Shown here: positions 7,367 to 14,946 of the stretch, piece after piece | Layout: every line of letters begins with the position of its first letter | Numbering within the stretch: position 1 is the first letter of the stretch | Assembly (NCBI GenBank): GCA_030744095.1 | Contig: JASLRF010000230.1 | Location: forward strand, 1 to 16,280 | Direction of reading: 5' to 3' | Source of the DNA: Pirellulaceae bacterium | Lineage (GTDB): Bacteria; Planctomycetota; Planctomycetia; Pirellulales; Pirellulaceae | Length of the DNA: 16,280 nucleotides | Position numbers and translations under genes: made by a program | Notes under the pieces: model-generated | Databases searched by the model: none | The model's input: the letters and a program-made list of their open reading frames with translations, nothing else | Told to the model about the DNA's origin: nothing

Positions 7367-8110
7367 ATGATTACAGACGAGCAGCGTCGGCAATACGTCG
7401 AGGAAGGTTACTTCATCCTCGAGGGCGTAATTCCAGACGACCACCTGCAGATCCTACGTGACTCGTGCGATCACTTGATCATTCTGATGCACCTGGAGAT
7501 GGATCGACTGGGAACGGACCATATCCATATCAGCCATCGCGGCAAGCGATATCACATCGCCAAGCAGTACGACAAACCGCCCCGGCTGACCGAGTATGTC
7601 TTCAGCCAACTAATGGCGGACGTTTGCCGCGCGACCATCGGCGAAACCGCGTTTCTGTTCTACGACCAGTACGTGGTTAAAGCCGCTGAGCAGGGGACCA
7701 ATTTTTCCTGGCATCAGGACTCGGGGTATTTGGACTTCAATCATCAGCCGTATGTCACTGTCTGGGCGGCAGTCGACGACATGACGCCCGAGAACGGTAC
7801 TGCGTATCTGTTGCCGTTCTCCAAGAGCGGCATTCGATCTCGCGTGGAGCACATTCGCCAGACGGAGTCCGGCGACAAGGTCGGTTACTTTGGCAGCGAG
7901 CCTGGGATCCCTGCAATTGTGCCGGCTGGCAGCCTGGTCGTCTTTAGCTCCTTGACCTTCCATCGAAGCGGTACCAATACGACCGACCGTATGCGGCGAG
8001 CCTACGTTACACAGTACTCGGCCGTACCGCTAACCAAACCAAACACCGACGAACTGCTGCACTTGGGCGTGCCATTTCTTCAGGAAGGGCGGATCGTTGC
8101 ACCTGTCTAA
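7367..8110 (+). CDS. Phytanoyl-CoA dioxygenase (PhyH) family Fe(II)/2-oxoglutarate oxygenase
   Basis: A 247-residue non-haem iron oxygenase. The iron-binding triad is visible: H116 and D118 in 'WHQDSGY', and the distal H199 in '[10 protein letters not shown]'. R208 or R210 in '[12 protein letters not shown]' would bind the 2-oxoglutarate carboxylate. '[15 protein letters not shown]' at about 139-153 is the conserved strand of the jelly-roll. The product probably hydroxylates a small molecule; bacterial members act on lipids, phosphonates, ectoine and many other compounds, so the substrate cannot be named. It has no signal peptide, unlike its neighbours, so it should act in the cytoplasm. It starts 15 bases after the oxidoreductase stop, with AGG 7 bases or so upstream, and its last 14 bases overlap the sulfatase gene. 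Confidence 0.9.
   Translation: MITDEQRRQYVEEGYFILEGVIPDDHLQILRDSCDHLIILMHLEMDRLGTDHIHISHRGKRYHIAKQYDKPPRLTEYVFSQLMADVCRATIGETAFLFYDQYVVKAAEQGTNFSWHQDSGYLDFNHQPYVTVWAAVDDMTPENGTAYLLPFSKSGIRSRVEHIRQTESGDKVGYFGSEPGIPAIVPAGSLVVFSSLTFHRSGTNTTDRMRRAYVTQYSAVPLTKPNTDELLHLGVPFLQEGRIVAPV
8083..8088 (+). promoter_or_regulatory. Ribosome binding site that decides a TTG start for the sulfatase
   Basis: GGAAGG lies 8 bases before TTG 8097, whereas the next in-frame ATG at 8118 has no such site. The site is inside the PhyH coding sequence, consistent with translational coupling. Confidence 0.6.
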
Positions 8111-9554
8111 ATACCAGATGGCTGCGACGGCAGTCATACTCTTGACGTTATCGATCGGTGGTCAAGTCCTTGAGGCGCACGAGGGTGCCAACCGAAATGG
8201 ATCTTCACGACCGAACGTTGTGATGATCCTGGCCGACGATCAGTCGTATCGCGACTTTGGTTTTCTGGGAAATGACCTGGTCCACACACCAAACATCGAT
8301 CGACTCGCCTCGCAATCAGCCCGCTACAGTAATGGATACGTGCCGATGAGTGTTTGCCGGCCGTCGTTGGCCACATTGCTGACGGGGCTCTACCCACATC
8401 AACATGGCATCCATTTCAACCACCCGCCACCGGGCCTGAGTGCCATGCGTCGCACGATGTCTGCCGAGGCGTATCGCAAGACTCGCGCCAGGGCCGACTA
8501 CTTGATCCAGAATGTGGCGACGTTGCCTCGTCTACTGGCCGCGCATGGCTACGCCTGCCTGCAAACGGGCAAACACTGGGAAGGCAACTTTGAGACGGCC
8601 GGCTTTACGCACGGTATGACGCTCGGCAAGCCGGCCAAAAGACTCGGCCCGATTACGGGAACGCGCACGCAGCACAACGGCCAGTGGGTCGCGCACGGCA
8701 ACGGCGACGCCGGACTCGTTATTGGCCGGGAAACGATGAAACCGATTTTCGATTTTGTTGACGCGCACACCGAAGAACAGCCGTTCTTCGTCTGGTACGC
8801 CCCGTTTCTTCCCCACTCGCCCTTTGATGCACCGGAGCGCTTTCGCAAACGGTACGACGGAAAGGATATTCCCACACACCTGCTACCATACTATGCGGAG
8901 ATTGCCAGGTTTGACGAAACCGTCGGCCAGCTCATTGGCTATCTGCAGCAACGACAACTCATCGAGAAGACGCTGATCGTGTTTGTCTCGGACAACGGTT
9001 TTCGCCCTGACGAAACCAAGCACGAACGACAGAACGACCGATCAAAACTTTCCCAATTCGAAGATGGACTCCGCACTCCGATTCTGATTCGGTTGGACGG
9101 GAAAACAGAACCCGCCGAACATCCGCAGTTGGTCCACACGACTGACCTGGTTCCGACGATTCTCGCGGCCGTTGGTCTCGCAGACGAAATCACGCCACGG
9201 ATGCGGGGCCACAATCTGTGGCCGTCGGCACGTGGCCAGGCACAACTACACGATCGCCCGGTATTCGGAGCCATCTACCCCAACGATGCGCAGATCCTAG
9301 GCCGACCATCCCAACACGTGCGAGGAAAGTGGGTTCGCCAAGGCGATTTGAAGCTTATCCTGCCAGGTCCAGCAAAGTCGTCTCTTACGCTGGGCCTCTT
9401 CGATTTGCGGTCAGACACGCAGGAATGCAACAATCTTGTTTCCAATTCACAGTACGCTCACCAAGTCGCGCAGATGCGACATTTGCTTGACCGATGGTGG
9501 CCTGACGGGGACGACAGCGAAGTAACCAAACCCAGCGGAGATCAACATGAATAA
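8097..9554 (+). CDS. Exported sulfatase-family hydrolase with a non-canonical CRPSL signature
   Basis: A 485-residue member of the alkaline phosphatase/sulfatase superfamily. From a TTG start it has a Sec-type signal: a lysine at 5 and a hydrophobic run to about 22. The metal site begins with 'ILADDQ' at 44-49; 'TGKHWEG' and 'SDNGF' (the latter about residue 300) supply further active-site residues. The formylglycine signature is C87-R-P-S-L91 followed by 'ATLLTG'; the usual CxPxR arginine is Leu. If Cys87 is converted to formylglycine, the protein would cleave sulfate esters outside the cytoplasm, perhaps from an algal polysaccharide or its breakdown products; phosphoesterase activity is also possible. 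No maturase gene is in the window. TTG 8097 is preferred to ATG 8118 because it has a ribosome binding site and gives the signal a positive n-region. It overlaps PhyH by 14 bases and the next gene by 8. Confidence 0.88.
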   Translation: MHLSKYQMAATAVILLTLSIGGQVLEAHEGANRNGSSRPNVVMILADDQSYRDFGFLGNDLVHTPNIDRLASQSARYSNGYVPMSVCRPSLATLLTGLYPHQHGIHFNHPPPGLSAMRRTMSAEAYRKTRARADYLIQNVATLPRLLAAHGYACLQTGKHWEGNFETAGFTHGMTLGKPAKRLGPITGTRTQHNGQWVAHGNGDAGLVIGRETMKPIFDFVDAHTEEQPFFVWYAPFLPHSPFDAPERFRKRYDGKDIPTHLLPYYAEIARFDETVGQLIGYLQQRQLIEKTLIVFVSDNGFRPDETKHERQNDRSKLSQFEDGLRTPILIRLDGKTEPAEHPQLVHTTDLVPTILAAVGLADEITPRMRGHNLWPSARGQAQLHDRPVFGAIYPNDAQILGRPSQHVRGKWVRQGDLKLILPGPAKSSLTLGLFDLRSDTQECNNLVSNSQYAHQVAQMRHLLDRWWPDGDDSEVTKPSGDQHE

Positions 9555-10512
9555 ACAACGGATCGACAAGTTTCTCAGATCCCTTCCACCAATTTCTCGA
9601 CGCCAATTCTGCGCCATCGCTTCGGCGACAGCGACAGCTGCCGTGCTACCACGAATGGGCTGCGGCGCGGAGGAATCCGACTTTCGGCTCCGCTACATTA
9701 TTGGTTCGTCCATGTATGGCTACACGCCGCTGCGCGAGATTCTCCCGGATGTTCGCAAGACAGGCGCGGCGGCGATCGACATCTGGCCAAAATCTCACGG
9801 CAATCAGAGAGAACAGCTGGATGAACTGGGTGAAGAGCAGTTCTCCGCACTGATCAAGAGCCACAACGTTTCGCTCGGTTGCATCACCCAATACAAGCTG
9901 GGACCGTTTGGCCTGCAGAACGAAATGCGGCTGGCTCAGCGACTGGGATGCCAGACTATGGTCACCGGCGGCAGAGGGCCCAAGGGCTTGAAGGGCACCG
10001 AGCTAAAGTCGGCAGTCGCTAAGTTTATTGAACAGCTGAAGCCGCATCTGGCAGTCGCCGAAGAAACCGGCGTCACCGTTGCAATCGAGAACCACGCCAA
10101 CAACCTGGTCGATTCAGCGGATTCATTGAAATGGCTCGCCGAATTGCGACCTTCAGAGCACCTGGCCATCGCCTTAGCACCATATCATCTTCCCCAGGAC
10201 AAACGGGCGCTGAGCGATTTGATCCGTGCTTTGGGCAATTCGATCGCCATGTTCTATGCCTGGCAACACGGCATGGGATGCGCAGTCAAGCTGCCGAAGG
10301 AGCAAGAGCTCCTACAAATGCCCGGCCGCGGGGAACTCGATTTCGCCCCCTTGCTGTCGGCTTTGAGAGACATCAAATATTCGGGTTGGACCGAGATTTT
10401 CATGCATCCCGTGCCACGTGGCATTCCGATTCTCGAATCGACCGCGGCCGTCACCGCCGAAATCAACCGGTCACGAGCCTATCTCGAAGAGATTCTGAAG
10501 GCGCAAGCATGA
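9547..10512 (+). CDS. Tat-exported sugar phosphate isomerase/epimerase-like TIM barrel protein
   Basis: A 321-residue protein of the xylose isomerase-like/AP endonuclease 2 barrel family. The N terminus has a twin-arginine motif SRRQFCA at 17-23 and an Ala-rich hydrophobic stretch to about 34. The barrel runs from about 48 to 315. Probable metal-site residues are E181 in 'AIENHANN', H214 in 'LAPYHLPQD', and E283 in 'GWTEIFMHP'. Where many relatives have an Asp in the 'DP.H' strand, this one reads A-P-Y-H, so the metal site is altered or shifted. 'FYAWQHGMGC' and 'MPGRGELDFAPLL' are shared with other planctomycete members as I remember them. Substrate unknown; an isomerase or epimerase step, or a lyase on an oxidised sugar, would fit the oxidoreductase. 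The ATG follows GGAG by 6 bases and overlaps the sulfatase stop; its own TGA overlaps the next ATG. Confidence 0.87.
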   Translation: MNKQRIDKFLRSLPPISRRQFCAIASATATAAVLPRMGCGAEESDFRLRYIIGSSMYGYTPLREILPDVRKTGAAAIDIWPKSHGNQREQLDELGEEQFSALIKSHNVSLGCITQYKLGPFGLQNEMRLAQRLGCQTMVTGGRGPKGLKGTELKSAVAKFIEQLKPHLAVAEETGVTVAIENHANNLVDSADSLKWLAELRPSEHLAIALAPYHLPQDKRALSDLIRALGNSIAMFYAWQHGMGCAVKLPKEQELLQMPGRGELDFAPLLSALRDIKYSGWTEIFMHPVPRGIPILESTAAVTAEINRSRAYLEEILKAQA

Positions 10513-12362
10513 ACGGTTTGATCGCAAGACGTTGCTGCCTTGCCATGGTGCTGGCCGCTGCACCCTTATCCGCACAGGCCCAGTCGCCCACATGGCCGGA
10601 TCCGATCGCACTGGACGTATTGCCATATGCGACCGCTGGAGTTGCTCACGGGCCGTTGCTGGGAAACGTCACGACGAACTCCGTTCGTGTCTGGCTGAGA
10701 ACGCGGGAAGCCGAGGATTTTGAAGTTGTTTACGATCGCCGATTACCGCTGGCCAAGAACTCGCCGTTGGTCCTGGGCAAGGTGGATCCGAATAAGGATC
10801 GTATTGGTGTCGTGCAACTTGTGGGACTGAAACCGAACACGCGCTACTACTACGGCGTGCGGATCAACGGGCAATTGGCTGATTTGCGTGAAGGTGTTCG
10901 GCAACGCTGGCCATCTTTTCGAACTCTTCCCGACGACACGGCGTGCCGCGATCCTCTACACAACCCGCGTGGATTGTTTAACGTGACATTCGCCATTGGC
11001 CATTGTGCGTCACAGGAAGTGGACAAGAGCGGTGGTCACTACGCCAGCACGCCGGCATACGATACAATTCTCCGTGAACATGCCGCTGAAGCCATGTTTG
11101 GCATTGTCAACGGCGACGTGATCTATGAAGAACGACGTGATGGGTCGCTCGCCGGCATCCGTGACAATTACCAGATCTACCTTGATCGAGGTCGCTCGTT
11201 CAACAATCTATTCCGCCGCATCCCAGCACTCTTCACGTTTGACGATCACGACGTGGGCTGGGACATCCACGGCTGCGGTCAGATCGGCCTGGGCGAAGGA
11301 CGACATCTCATTCGGGATCTCGGACTGCGAGGCTATGAAGAGTACCTGTCATGGGCGAATCCACGCGGAGCTCAATCCGGAAAGGTCCGATTCGGAACGG
11401 CGAAGGTCGAGCGAGGTAGGAACGTATTGTTCGATCCCGACGCCGATTTTCGTTCGCTCGACCCAGCCACGGTCAGCACAGTTCATCTCGGAAATTACAC
11501 CCGTGGCACGTCACTCAAGCGAGAAGTCGAAGCTCCTGCAAATGCCGGCGTGTACGGGCTGGTGAAAGTCATCGACCGGCAGCATCTGGAGATCACTCCG
11601 GCTGCCAAGGCCGACGAAACGCTCGGCTACAGCATCGGCACCCATCACTACTACGATTGGCGGATCTCGAATTGTCACTTCTTTGCCCTGGATACGCGCG
11701 GTGAACGCTCCAATCGCAACCCACGGGACCGGGCCGATCCGAGCTTGTTCATTTTGGGGGAAACGCAAAAACGATGGCTCATCGACGGCGTCAAGAAAAC
11801 CGACGCGCAGTTCGTCTTTCTGATCAGCCCCGATCCCTGGACAATCTATCATACCGCTGCCCACGTCGGTGGCGACGACCAGGACGACAAAGGCGACGGC
11901 TTCCCTTCGTTTACGCATGAACGTCAGCAGTTGATCGAGTTTCTGGACGGTATCGACAAGCCGGTTTTGATTTTCACCGGTGATGTCCACGCCTCGGCCT
12001 CGGTGAAAATAACCGACAACGTGTGGGAGATGATGTGCGGACCCTTGGGCTCGACTGGACACCCACTCGGAACGCTCGGCAATCCACCCACGGGCGGCAA
12101 ATGGAACAGTAAGGGGCAGGATGTCGAGATTCGTTGGGTTACTGGGTTTCCCAACAACTTGCCGTACGCGCGCATTCGCAACACCTACTACGGTATGGTT
12201 CAAGTGAATAACGTGCTGAAAGTTGGTCGACCGGACGGCCGTGGGTATCAATGGAATGCCTACGACGAGCCGCAGGTCGTCGTTCGCTGGCACGATGGAT
12301 ACACGGGCCGGCTGGTTTATGCAGAATCGATCACGACGCGTGATGCGCGCGGGCGCGAATAG
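10509..12362 (+). CDS. Exported PhoD-like alkaline phosphatase/metallophosphoesterase
   Basis: A 617-residue secreted phosphatase. The signal peptide spans about 1-25 (two arginines, then 'LAMVLAAAPLSAQAQ'). An N-terminal immunoglobulin-like PhoD domain covers about 45-140 ('GPLLGNVTTNSVRVWLRT' start, 'LKPNTRYYYGV' strand). The catalytic domain shows 'IGHCASQ' (163-169), GDVIY (202-206), DDHD (245-248) and GDVH (491-494), the metal-binding motifs of the PhoD family. Members release phosphate from phosphomonoesters and diesters using Ca and Fe. About 95 residues around 290-385, between DDHD and 'FFALDTRG', look like an extra beta-rich insert. ATG 10509 is chosen because it begins the signal peptide and overlaps the previous stop as ATGA; the frame stays open upstream to 10131, but that is inside the isomerase gene. 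Last gene of the operon. Confidence 0.9.
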   Translation: MNGLIARRCCLAMVLAAAPLSAQAQSPTWPDPIALDVLPYATAGVAHGPLLGNVTTNSVRVWLRTREAEDFEVVYDRRLPLAKNSPLVLGKVDPNKDRIGVVQLVGLKPNTRYYYGVRINGQLADLREGVRQRWPSFRTLPDDTACRDPLHNPRGLFNVTFAIGHCASQEVDKSGGHYASTPAYDTILREHAAEAMFGIVNGDVIYEERRDGSLAGIRDNYQIYLDRGRSFNNLFRRIPALFTFDDHDVGWDIHGCGQIGLGEGRHLIRDLGLRGYEEYLSWANPRGAQSGKVRFGTAKVERGRNVLFDPDADFRSLDPATVSTVHLGNYTRGTSLKREVEAPANAGVYGLVKVIDRQHLEITPAAKADETLGYSIGTHHYYDWRISNCHFFALDTRGERSNRNPRDRADPSLFILGETQKRWLIDGVKKTDAQFVFLISPDPWTIYHTAAHVGGDDQDDKGDGFPSFTHERQQLIEFLDGIDKPVLIFTGDVHASASVKITDNVWEMMCGPLGSTGHPLGTLGNPPTGGKWNSKGQDVEIRWVTGFPNNLPYARIRNTYYGMVQVNNVLKVGRPDGRGYQWNAYDEPQVVVRWHDGYTGRLVYAESITTRDARGRE

Positions 12363-12414
12363 CCGTACGAGCGAGGCGAAGTCTCGGGACAGGGAAAATC
12401 ACGAATTACCCAGC

Positions 12415-12429
12415 GCGGCCTCTGGCCGC
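12415..12429. terminator. GC-rich hairpin downstream of the PhoD gene
   Basis: GCGGCC (12415-12420) and GGCCGC (12424-12429) form a perfect 6-bp stem with a 3-base loop, 53 bases after the PhoD stop. There is no T-run, so it may be a non-canonical terminator, an RNA-stabilising 3' hairpin or a repeat. Confidence 0.4.
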
Positions 12430-12438
12430 AACCCAAGA

Positions 12439-12454
12439 TGGTCCTCGAAGACCA
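12439..12454. other. Small hairpin TGGTC-N6-GACCA
   Basis: TGGTC (12439-12443) and GACCA (12450-12454) form a 5-bp stem with a 6-base loop, directly after the GC-rich hairpin. It may be part of the same 3' end structure. Confidence 0.35.
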
Positions 12455-12460
12455 CAAAGA

Positions 12461-12482
12461 AGCCATCTCACTGAGATGAGCC
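12461..12482. repeat. Palindromic repeat, copy 1 (REP-like)
   Basis: The left arm AGCCATCTC and right arm GAGATGAGCC flank a 3-base loop; CATCTC and GAGATG pair perfectly. The same arms in the same order reappear on the opposite strand at 12544-12570 with a different, longer loop. Confidence 0.65.
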
Positions 12483-12543
12483 TTCCTCGCCTGACGTCAT
12501 GATGTGGCTGGAGTCGAATTGCCGTTCCACCATTCGTCCATTA

Positions 12544-12570
12544 GGCTCATCTCGGCGGAGCGAGATGGCT
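12544..12570. repeat. Palindromic repeat, copy 2 (inverted relative to copy 1)
   Basis: The left arm GGCTCATCTC and right arm GAGATGGCT flank an 8-base loop (GGCGGAGC). Read on the minus strand it has the same arms as copy 1, so the two elements form an inverted pair 61 bases apart and can also pair with each other. Confidence 0.65.
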
Positions 12571-12657
12571 ACTGACTACATCAGCAATTGATCGGCCACC
12601 AAGAGCTGTAGGACTCTTGCTTCCGGTTTCCGGCCTACGCGAGATTCAACGAACGCG

Positions 12658-13536
12658 CTACGCCACTTGAATTTCTGCCGCCGTCAGCGTGTTGCGCAAC
12701 AGCATTGTAACCGTCAACGGACCGACACCACCGGGGACAGGCGTTACTGCGCTGGCAACCTCAAGCACGCTCGCGAAATCGACGTCGCCAACCAGGCCCT
12801 TGTCGCTGCGGTTGATTCCGACGTCAATCAACACGGCACCAGCTTTGATCATGTCGGCAGAAATGAACTTGGCCTTGCCTATGGCTGCGACCAGGATATC
12901 TGCTTGACGAGTTATCTCGGCCAGGTCGGCCGTGCGGCTGTGGCAGATGGTGACCGTTGCATTGACGGCTTGAGGCCCCAGATGCGAATCGCGCTGGACC
13001 AACATATTGGCCAACGGCTTGCCGACGATCTCACTTCGACCGACGACCACCACATGCTTGCCGGCGACGGGGACGTCGCTCCGATGCAGGATCTGCAAGA
13101 CACCGTGCGGAGTGCAAGGCAAGAACCGGGGCCGCCCCTGGACGACCAGCCCAACGTTCTCGGCATGAAACGCATCGACATCTTTCAGTGGGTGAACCGT
13201 GTCCAGAATCTGTGTCTCGCGAATCTGTTTCGGCAGCGGCAACTGGACCAGAATCCCGTGCACCCGATCGTCCTGGTTAAGTTGTTCGACGCGCGCCAAC
13301 AGATCCGATTCACTCGTGTCGATGGGCATACGATGGAGTTGGCTCTGCAGGCCGGCCTTTTCGCACGCCCTCTGCTTGTTCCGCACGTAAACTTCGCTGG
13401 CCGGATCTTCGCCCACCAACACGGCAGCGAGACACGGCGTCACTTGGTGCTGCTTGGTGAACTCGGCGACGTCCGTCGTGATTTCCTTGCGAATCTCAGC
13501 TGAGATCGCCTTGCCGTCCAGAACGCGAGCTGTCAC
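12658..13536 (-). CDS. folD: Bifunctional methylenetetrahydrofolate dehydrogenase/cyclohydrolase FolD
   Basis: A 292-residue FolD, the normal length. It converts 5,10-methylene-tetrahydrofolate to 5,10-methenyl- and then 10-formyl-tetrahydrofolate with NADP, supplying one-carbon units in the cytoplasm. 'YVRNKQRACEKAG' at about 50-62 holds the catalytic Lys54. 'KDVDAFHAENVG' and 'FLPCTPHGVLQIL' form the folate pocket, 'VVVGRSEIVGKPLANML' is the NADP-binding loop, and 'PGGVGPLTVTMLLRNT' is the C-terminal signature. The start is a GTG at 13536, with AAGGG 6 bases upstream; no in-frame ATG fits better. It begins 24 bases after the stop of the cysteine synthase-rhodanese gene and is probably co-transcribed with it. 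This pairing could link cysteine or serine metabolism to one-carbon metabolism, though the link is only positional. Confidence 0.96.
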   Translation of the reverse strand: MTARVLDGKAISAEIRKEITTDVAEFTKQHQVTPCLAAVLVGEDPASEVYVRNKQRACEKAGLQSQLHRMPIDTSESDLLARVEQLNQDDRVHGILVQLPLPKQIRETQILDTVHPLKDVDAFHAENVGLVVQGRPRFLPCTPHGVLQILHRSDVPVAGKHVVVVGRSEIVGKPLANMLVQRDSHLGPQAVNATVTICHSRTADLAEITRQADILVAAIGKAKFISADMIKAGAVLIDVGINRSDKGLVGDVDFASVLEVASAVTPVPGGVGPLTVTMLLRNTLTAAEIQVA

Positions 13537-13560
13537 GGATCACCCTTGCCAGGAAAGAAA

Positions 13561-14931
13561 TTAAGAGTTCTGCGCGTCATTCGACTGGGTTGGTAGACCC
13601 TTGCGCACCCACTCGCCAATGCCGCCTTTCATACTTCGCACGTTGCGGTAACCGAGTGACTTGAGATACAAGGTCGTGTGTTTTGAAAACTTTCCGATGC
13701 CGCAGATCATCACAATCGGTGCATCACGATCCTCAGGCAATTCGTCTGAACGATCGGCTAGGTCCGCTTGTGGGATATTGACTGACACCCCCATGTGGAC
13801 TTTGTCATACATATCCTTTGGTCGGACATCGACCACCAACGGCCGCGACGGGGCTTCAAGTTCTTTGCTCAACACGGTTGGTCGCACCGAGTCGTGCGGG
13901 TTCTTGAGATTCTCGATCATTTCCGCGAACAGCTGTTCGTGCTGGCTCGGCGCGGCAGTCGATGTTTCTTCACTCGTCGGGCACAGGTCGGGGAAATGGC
14001 GACAAATCGACGAGGCGTACTTGAAAATGTCGTCTGGAAAAATGACGACCAGAATGTTCCCCGGTTCGTCCGGGACCATTCGCAGCGCACCGACCAATGC
14101 CATACCGGAGCTTGGGCCGGCGATGATGCACTCTTCGCGGTTCAATCGCAGGCACATATCGTAAGCTTCGCGGTTGGTAACTTCGGTTTCCTGATCGTAC
14201 TCGTCGGGATGATACAGCTTCGTCTGCTGAAGTTGCCGCTGGCTGCGGACACCAGGAATATCGTGGCCATCTTCCGGGGAAACGCCCAGCACTTTGACGT
14301 CTCCCTGTTGCTTCAAAAAGCGTCCTGTGCCAGTGATGGTCCCGCAAGTCCCCAGGCCCGCAGCGAAATGGGTCACCTGGCCTTCGGTTTGTCGCCAGAT
14401 TTCGGGACCCGTCGTGCGAAAATGGGCATCGGGATTGGCTTCGTTGGCATATTGATCCAGGAGGACCGCCTCGGGGTTATCCGCCGCAGTCTGGCGAGCT
14501 CGTGCGATTGCGCCTTCCGGGGCACCGGGTGCCGGGCACAGCGTATCATCCAGTTCGACAACGTTCGCACCGAAAAACCGCAATGCCGTGCGCTTTTCCA
14601 GCGGAATCGCCTGCGAGAGAGGCGTCTCGAGCGAATACCCTAGAGCATTGCCCATCATCGCCATCCCCAGCCCAGTGTTGCCGGACGTGGCTTCGACCAG
14701 ACGCTTTCCAGCAGCCAACACGCCGCGTTGTTCTGCATCGTGAATCAAGTTCGCGGCGATGCGATCCTTGACGGCACCAAACGGATTGAACCATTCCAGT
14801 TTGGCATAGACCTGCGTATGCTCCAGTGGCACAACATGGTTGAGCCGGACCATCGGCGTGGGATTCTCCCGGCTGGAAAGCATTCCCAACATGTTGTCGT
14901 AAACACGCAATGCATGGTCGTTGGACTTCAT
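13561..14931 (-). CDS. Cysteine synthase-like PLP enzyme fused to a C-terminal rhodanese domain
   Basis: A 456-residue two-domain protein. The PLP fold (about 18-320) has the Schiff-base Lys55 in 'NPFGAVKDR', the substrate loop SGNTG at 83-87, the phosphate-binding Gly loop 'GLGTCGTITG' at 192-201, and Ser274/275 in 'AGPSSGMA', which contacts the PLP ring nitrogen. This is the cysteine synthase/cystathionine beta-synthase fold type II. A linker of about 40 residues leads to a rhodanese domain at about 355-447: 'LVVDVRPKDMYDKVHMGVSVNIP' and the active loop with Cys410 (C-G-I-G-K-F-S). It probably makes cysteine from an activated serine and sulfide, or a related beta-replacement, with the rhodanese passing or receiving sulfane sulfur. 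ATG 14931 is chosen because the PLP fold begins near it and an extended -10 box sits just upstream; the frame is open to 15027. It is divergent from a sulfite/nitrite reductase. Confidence 0.9.
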   Translation of the reverse strand: MKSNDHALRVYDNMLGMLSSRENPTPMVRLNHVVPLEHTQVYAKLEWFNPFGAVKDRIAANLIHDAEQRGVLAAGKRLVEATSGNTGLGMAMMGNALGYSLETPLSQAIPLEKRTALRFFGANVVELDDTLCPAPGAPEGAIARARQTAADNPEAVLLDQYANEANPDAHFRTTGPEIWRQTEGQVTHFAAGLGTCGTITGTGRFLKQQGDVKVLGVSPEDGHDIPGVRSQRQLQQTKLYHPDEYDQETEVTNREAYDMCLRLNREECIIAGPSSGMALVGALRMVPDEPGNILVVIFPDDIFKYASSICRHFPDLCPTSEETSTAAPSQHEQLFAEMIENLKNPHDSVRPTVLSKELEAPSRPLVVDVRPKDMYDKVHMGVSVNIPQADLADRSDELPEDRDAPIVMICGIGKFSKHTTLYLKSLGYRNVRSMKGGIGEWVRKGLPTQSNDAQNS

Positions 14932-14937
14932 GCGCGC

Positions 14938-14946
14938 ACTATAGCA
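14938..14946 (-). promoter_or_regulatory. Extended -10 promoter element for a possibly leaderless mRNA
   Basis: On the minus strand, TGC-TATAGT (14946-14938) is followed by 6 bases and the ATG at 14931. This matches an extended -10 (TGnTATAAT). The usual start point lies about 7 bases after the hexamer, which is the A of the ATG. No Shine-Dalgarno site is present. Confidence 0.45.

Larger units (their letters stand above)
12363..12657. other. Convergent intergenic region rich in hairpins
   Basis: This 295-base gap lies between the ends of the plus-strand operon and folD. No gene is seen. It holds a GC-rich hairpin, a smaller hairpin, and two mirrored palindromic elements, listed separately. 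AAGAG and CTCTT near 12601-12618 may pair as well. No clear T-run terminator was seen for either gene, so one of the hairpins probably ends transcription. Confidence 0.6.

Noticed and set aside
10131..10508. Upstream extension of the PhoD reading frame
   Set aside because: This stretch lies in another frame of the isomerase gene. The signal peptide and the ATGA overlap place the true start at 10509.
12461..12570. CRISPR array
   Set aside because: There are only two elements, in opposite orientation and palindromic, without regular spacers or cas genes.
12667..13503. Long plus-strand open frame (278 codons) opposite folD
   Set aside because: It mirrors a complete FolD with all motifs; its own translation matches no family I know and has no ribosome binding site. 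It is a by-product of folD codon use.
13795..14643. Plus-strand open frame of 282 codons opposite the cysteine synthase-rhodanese gene
   Set aside because: The minus-strand product has intact PLP and rhodanese motifs; the antisense frame has none.
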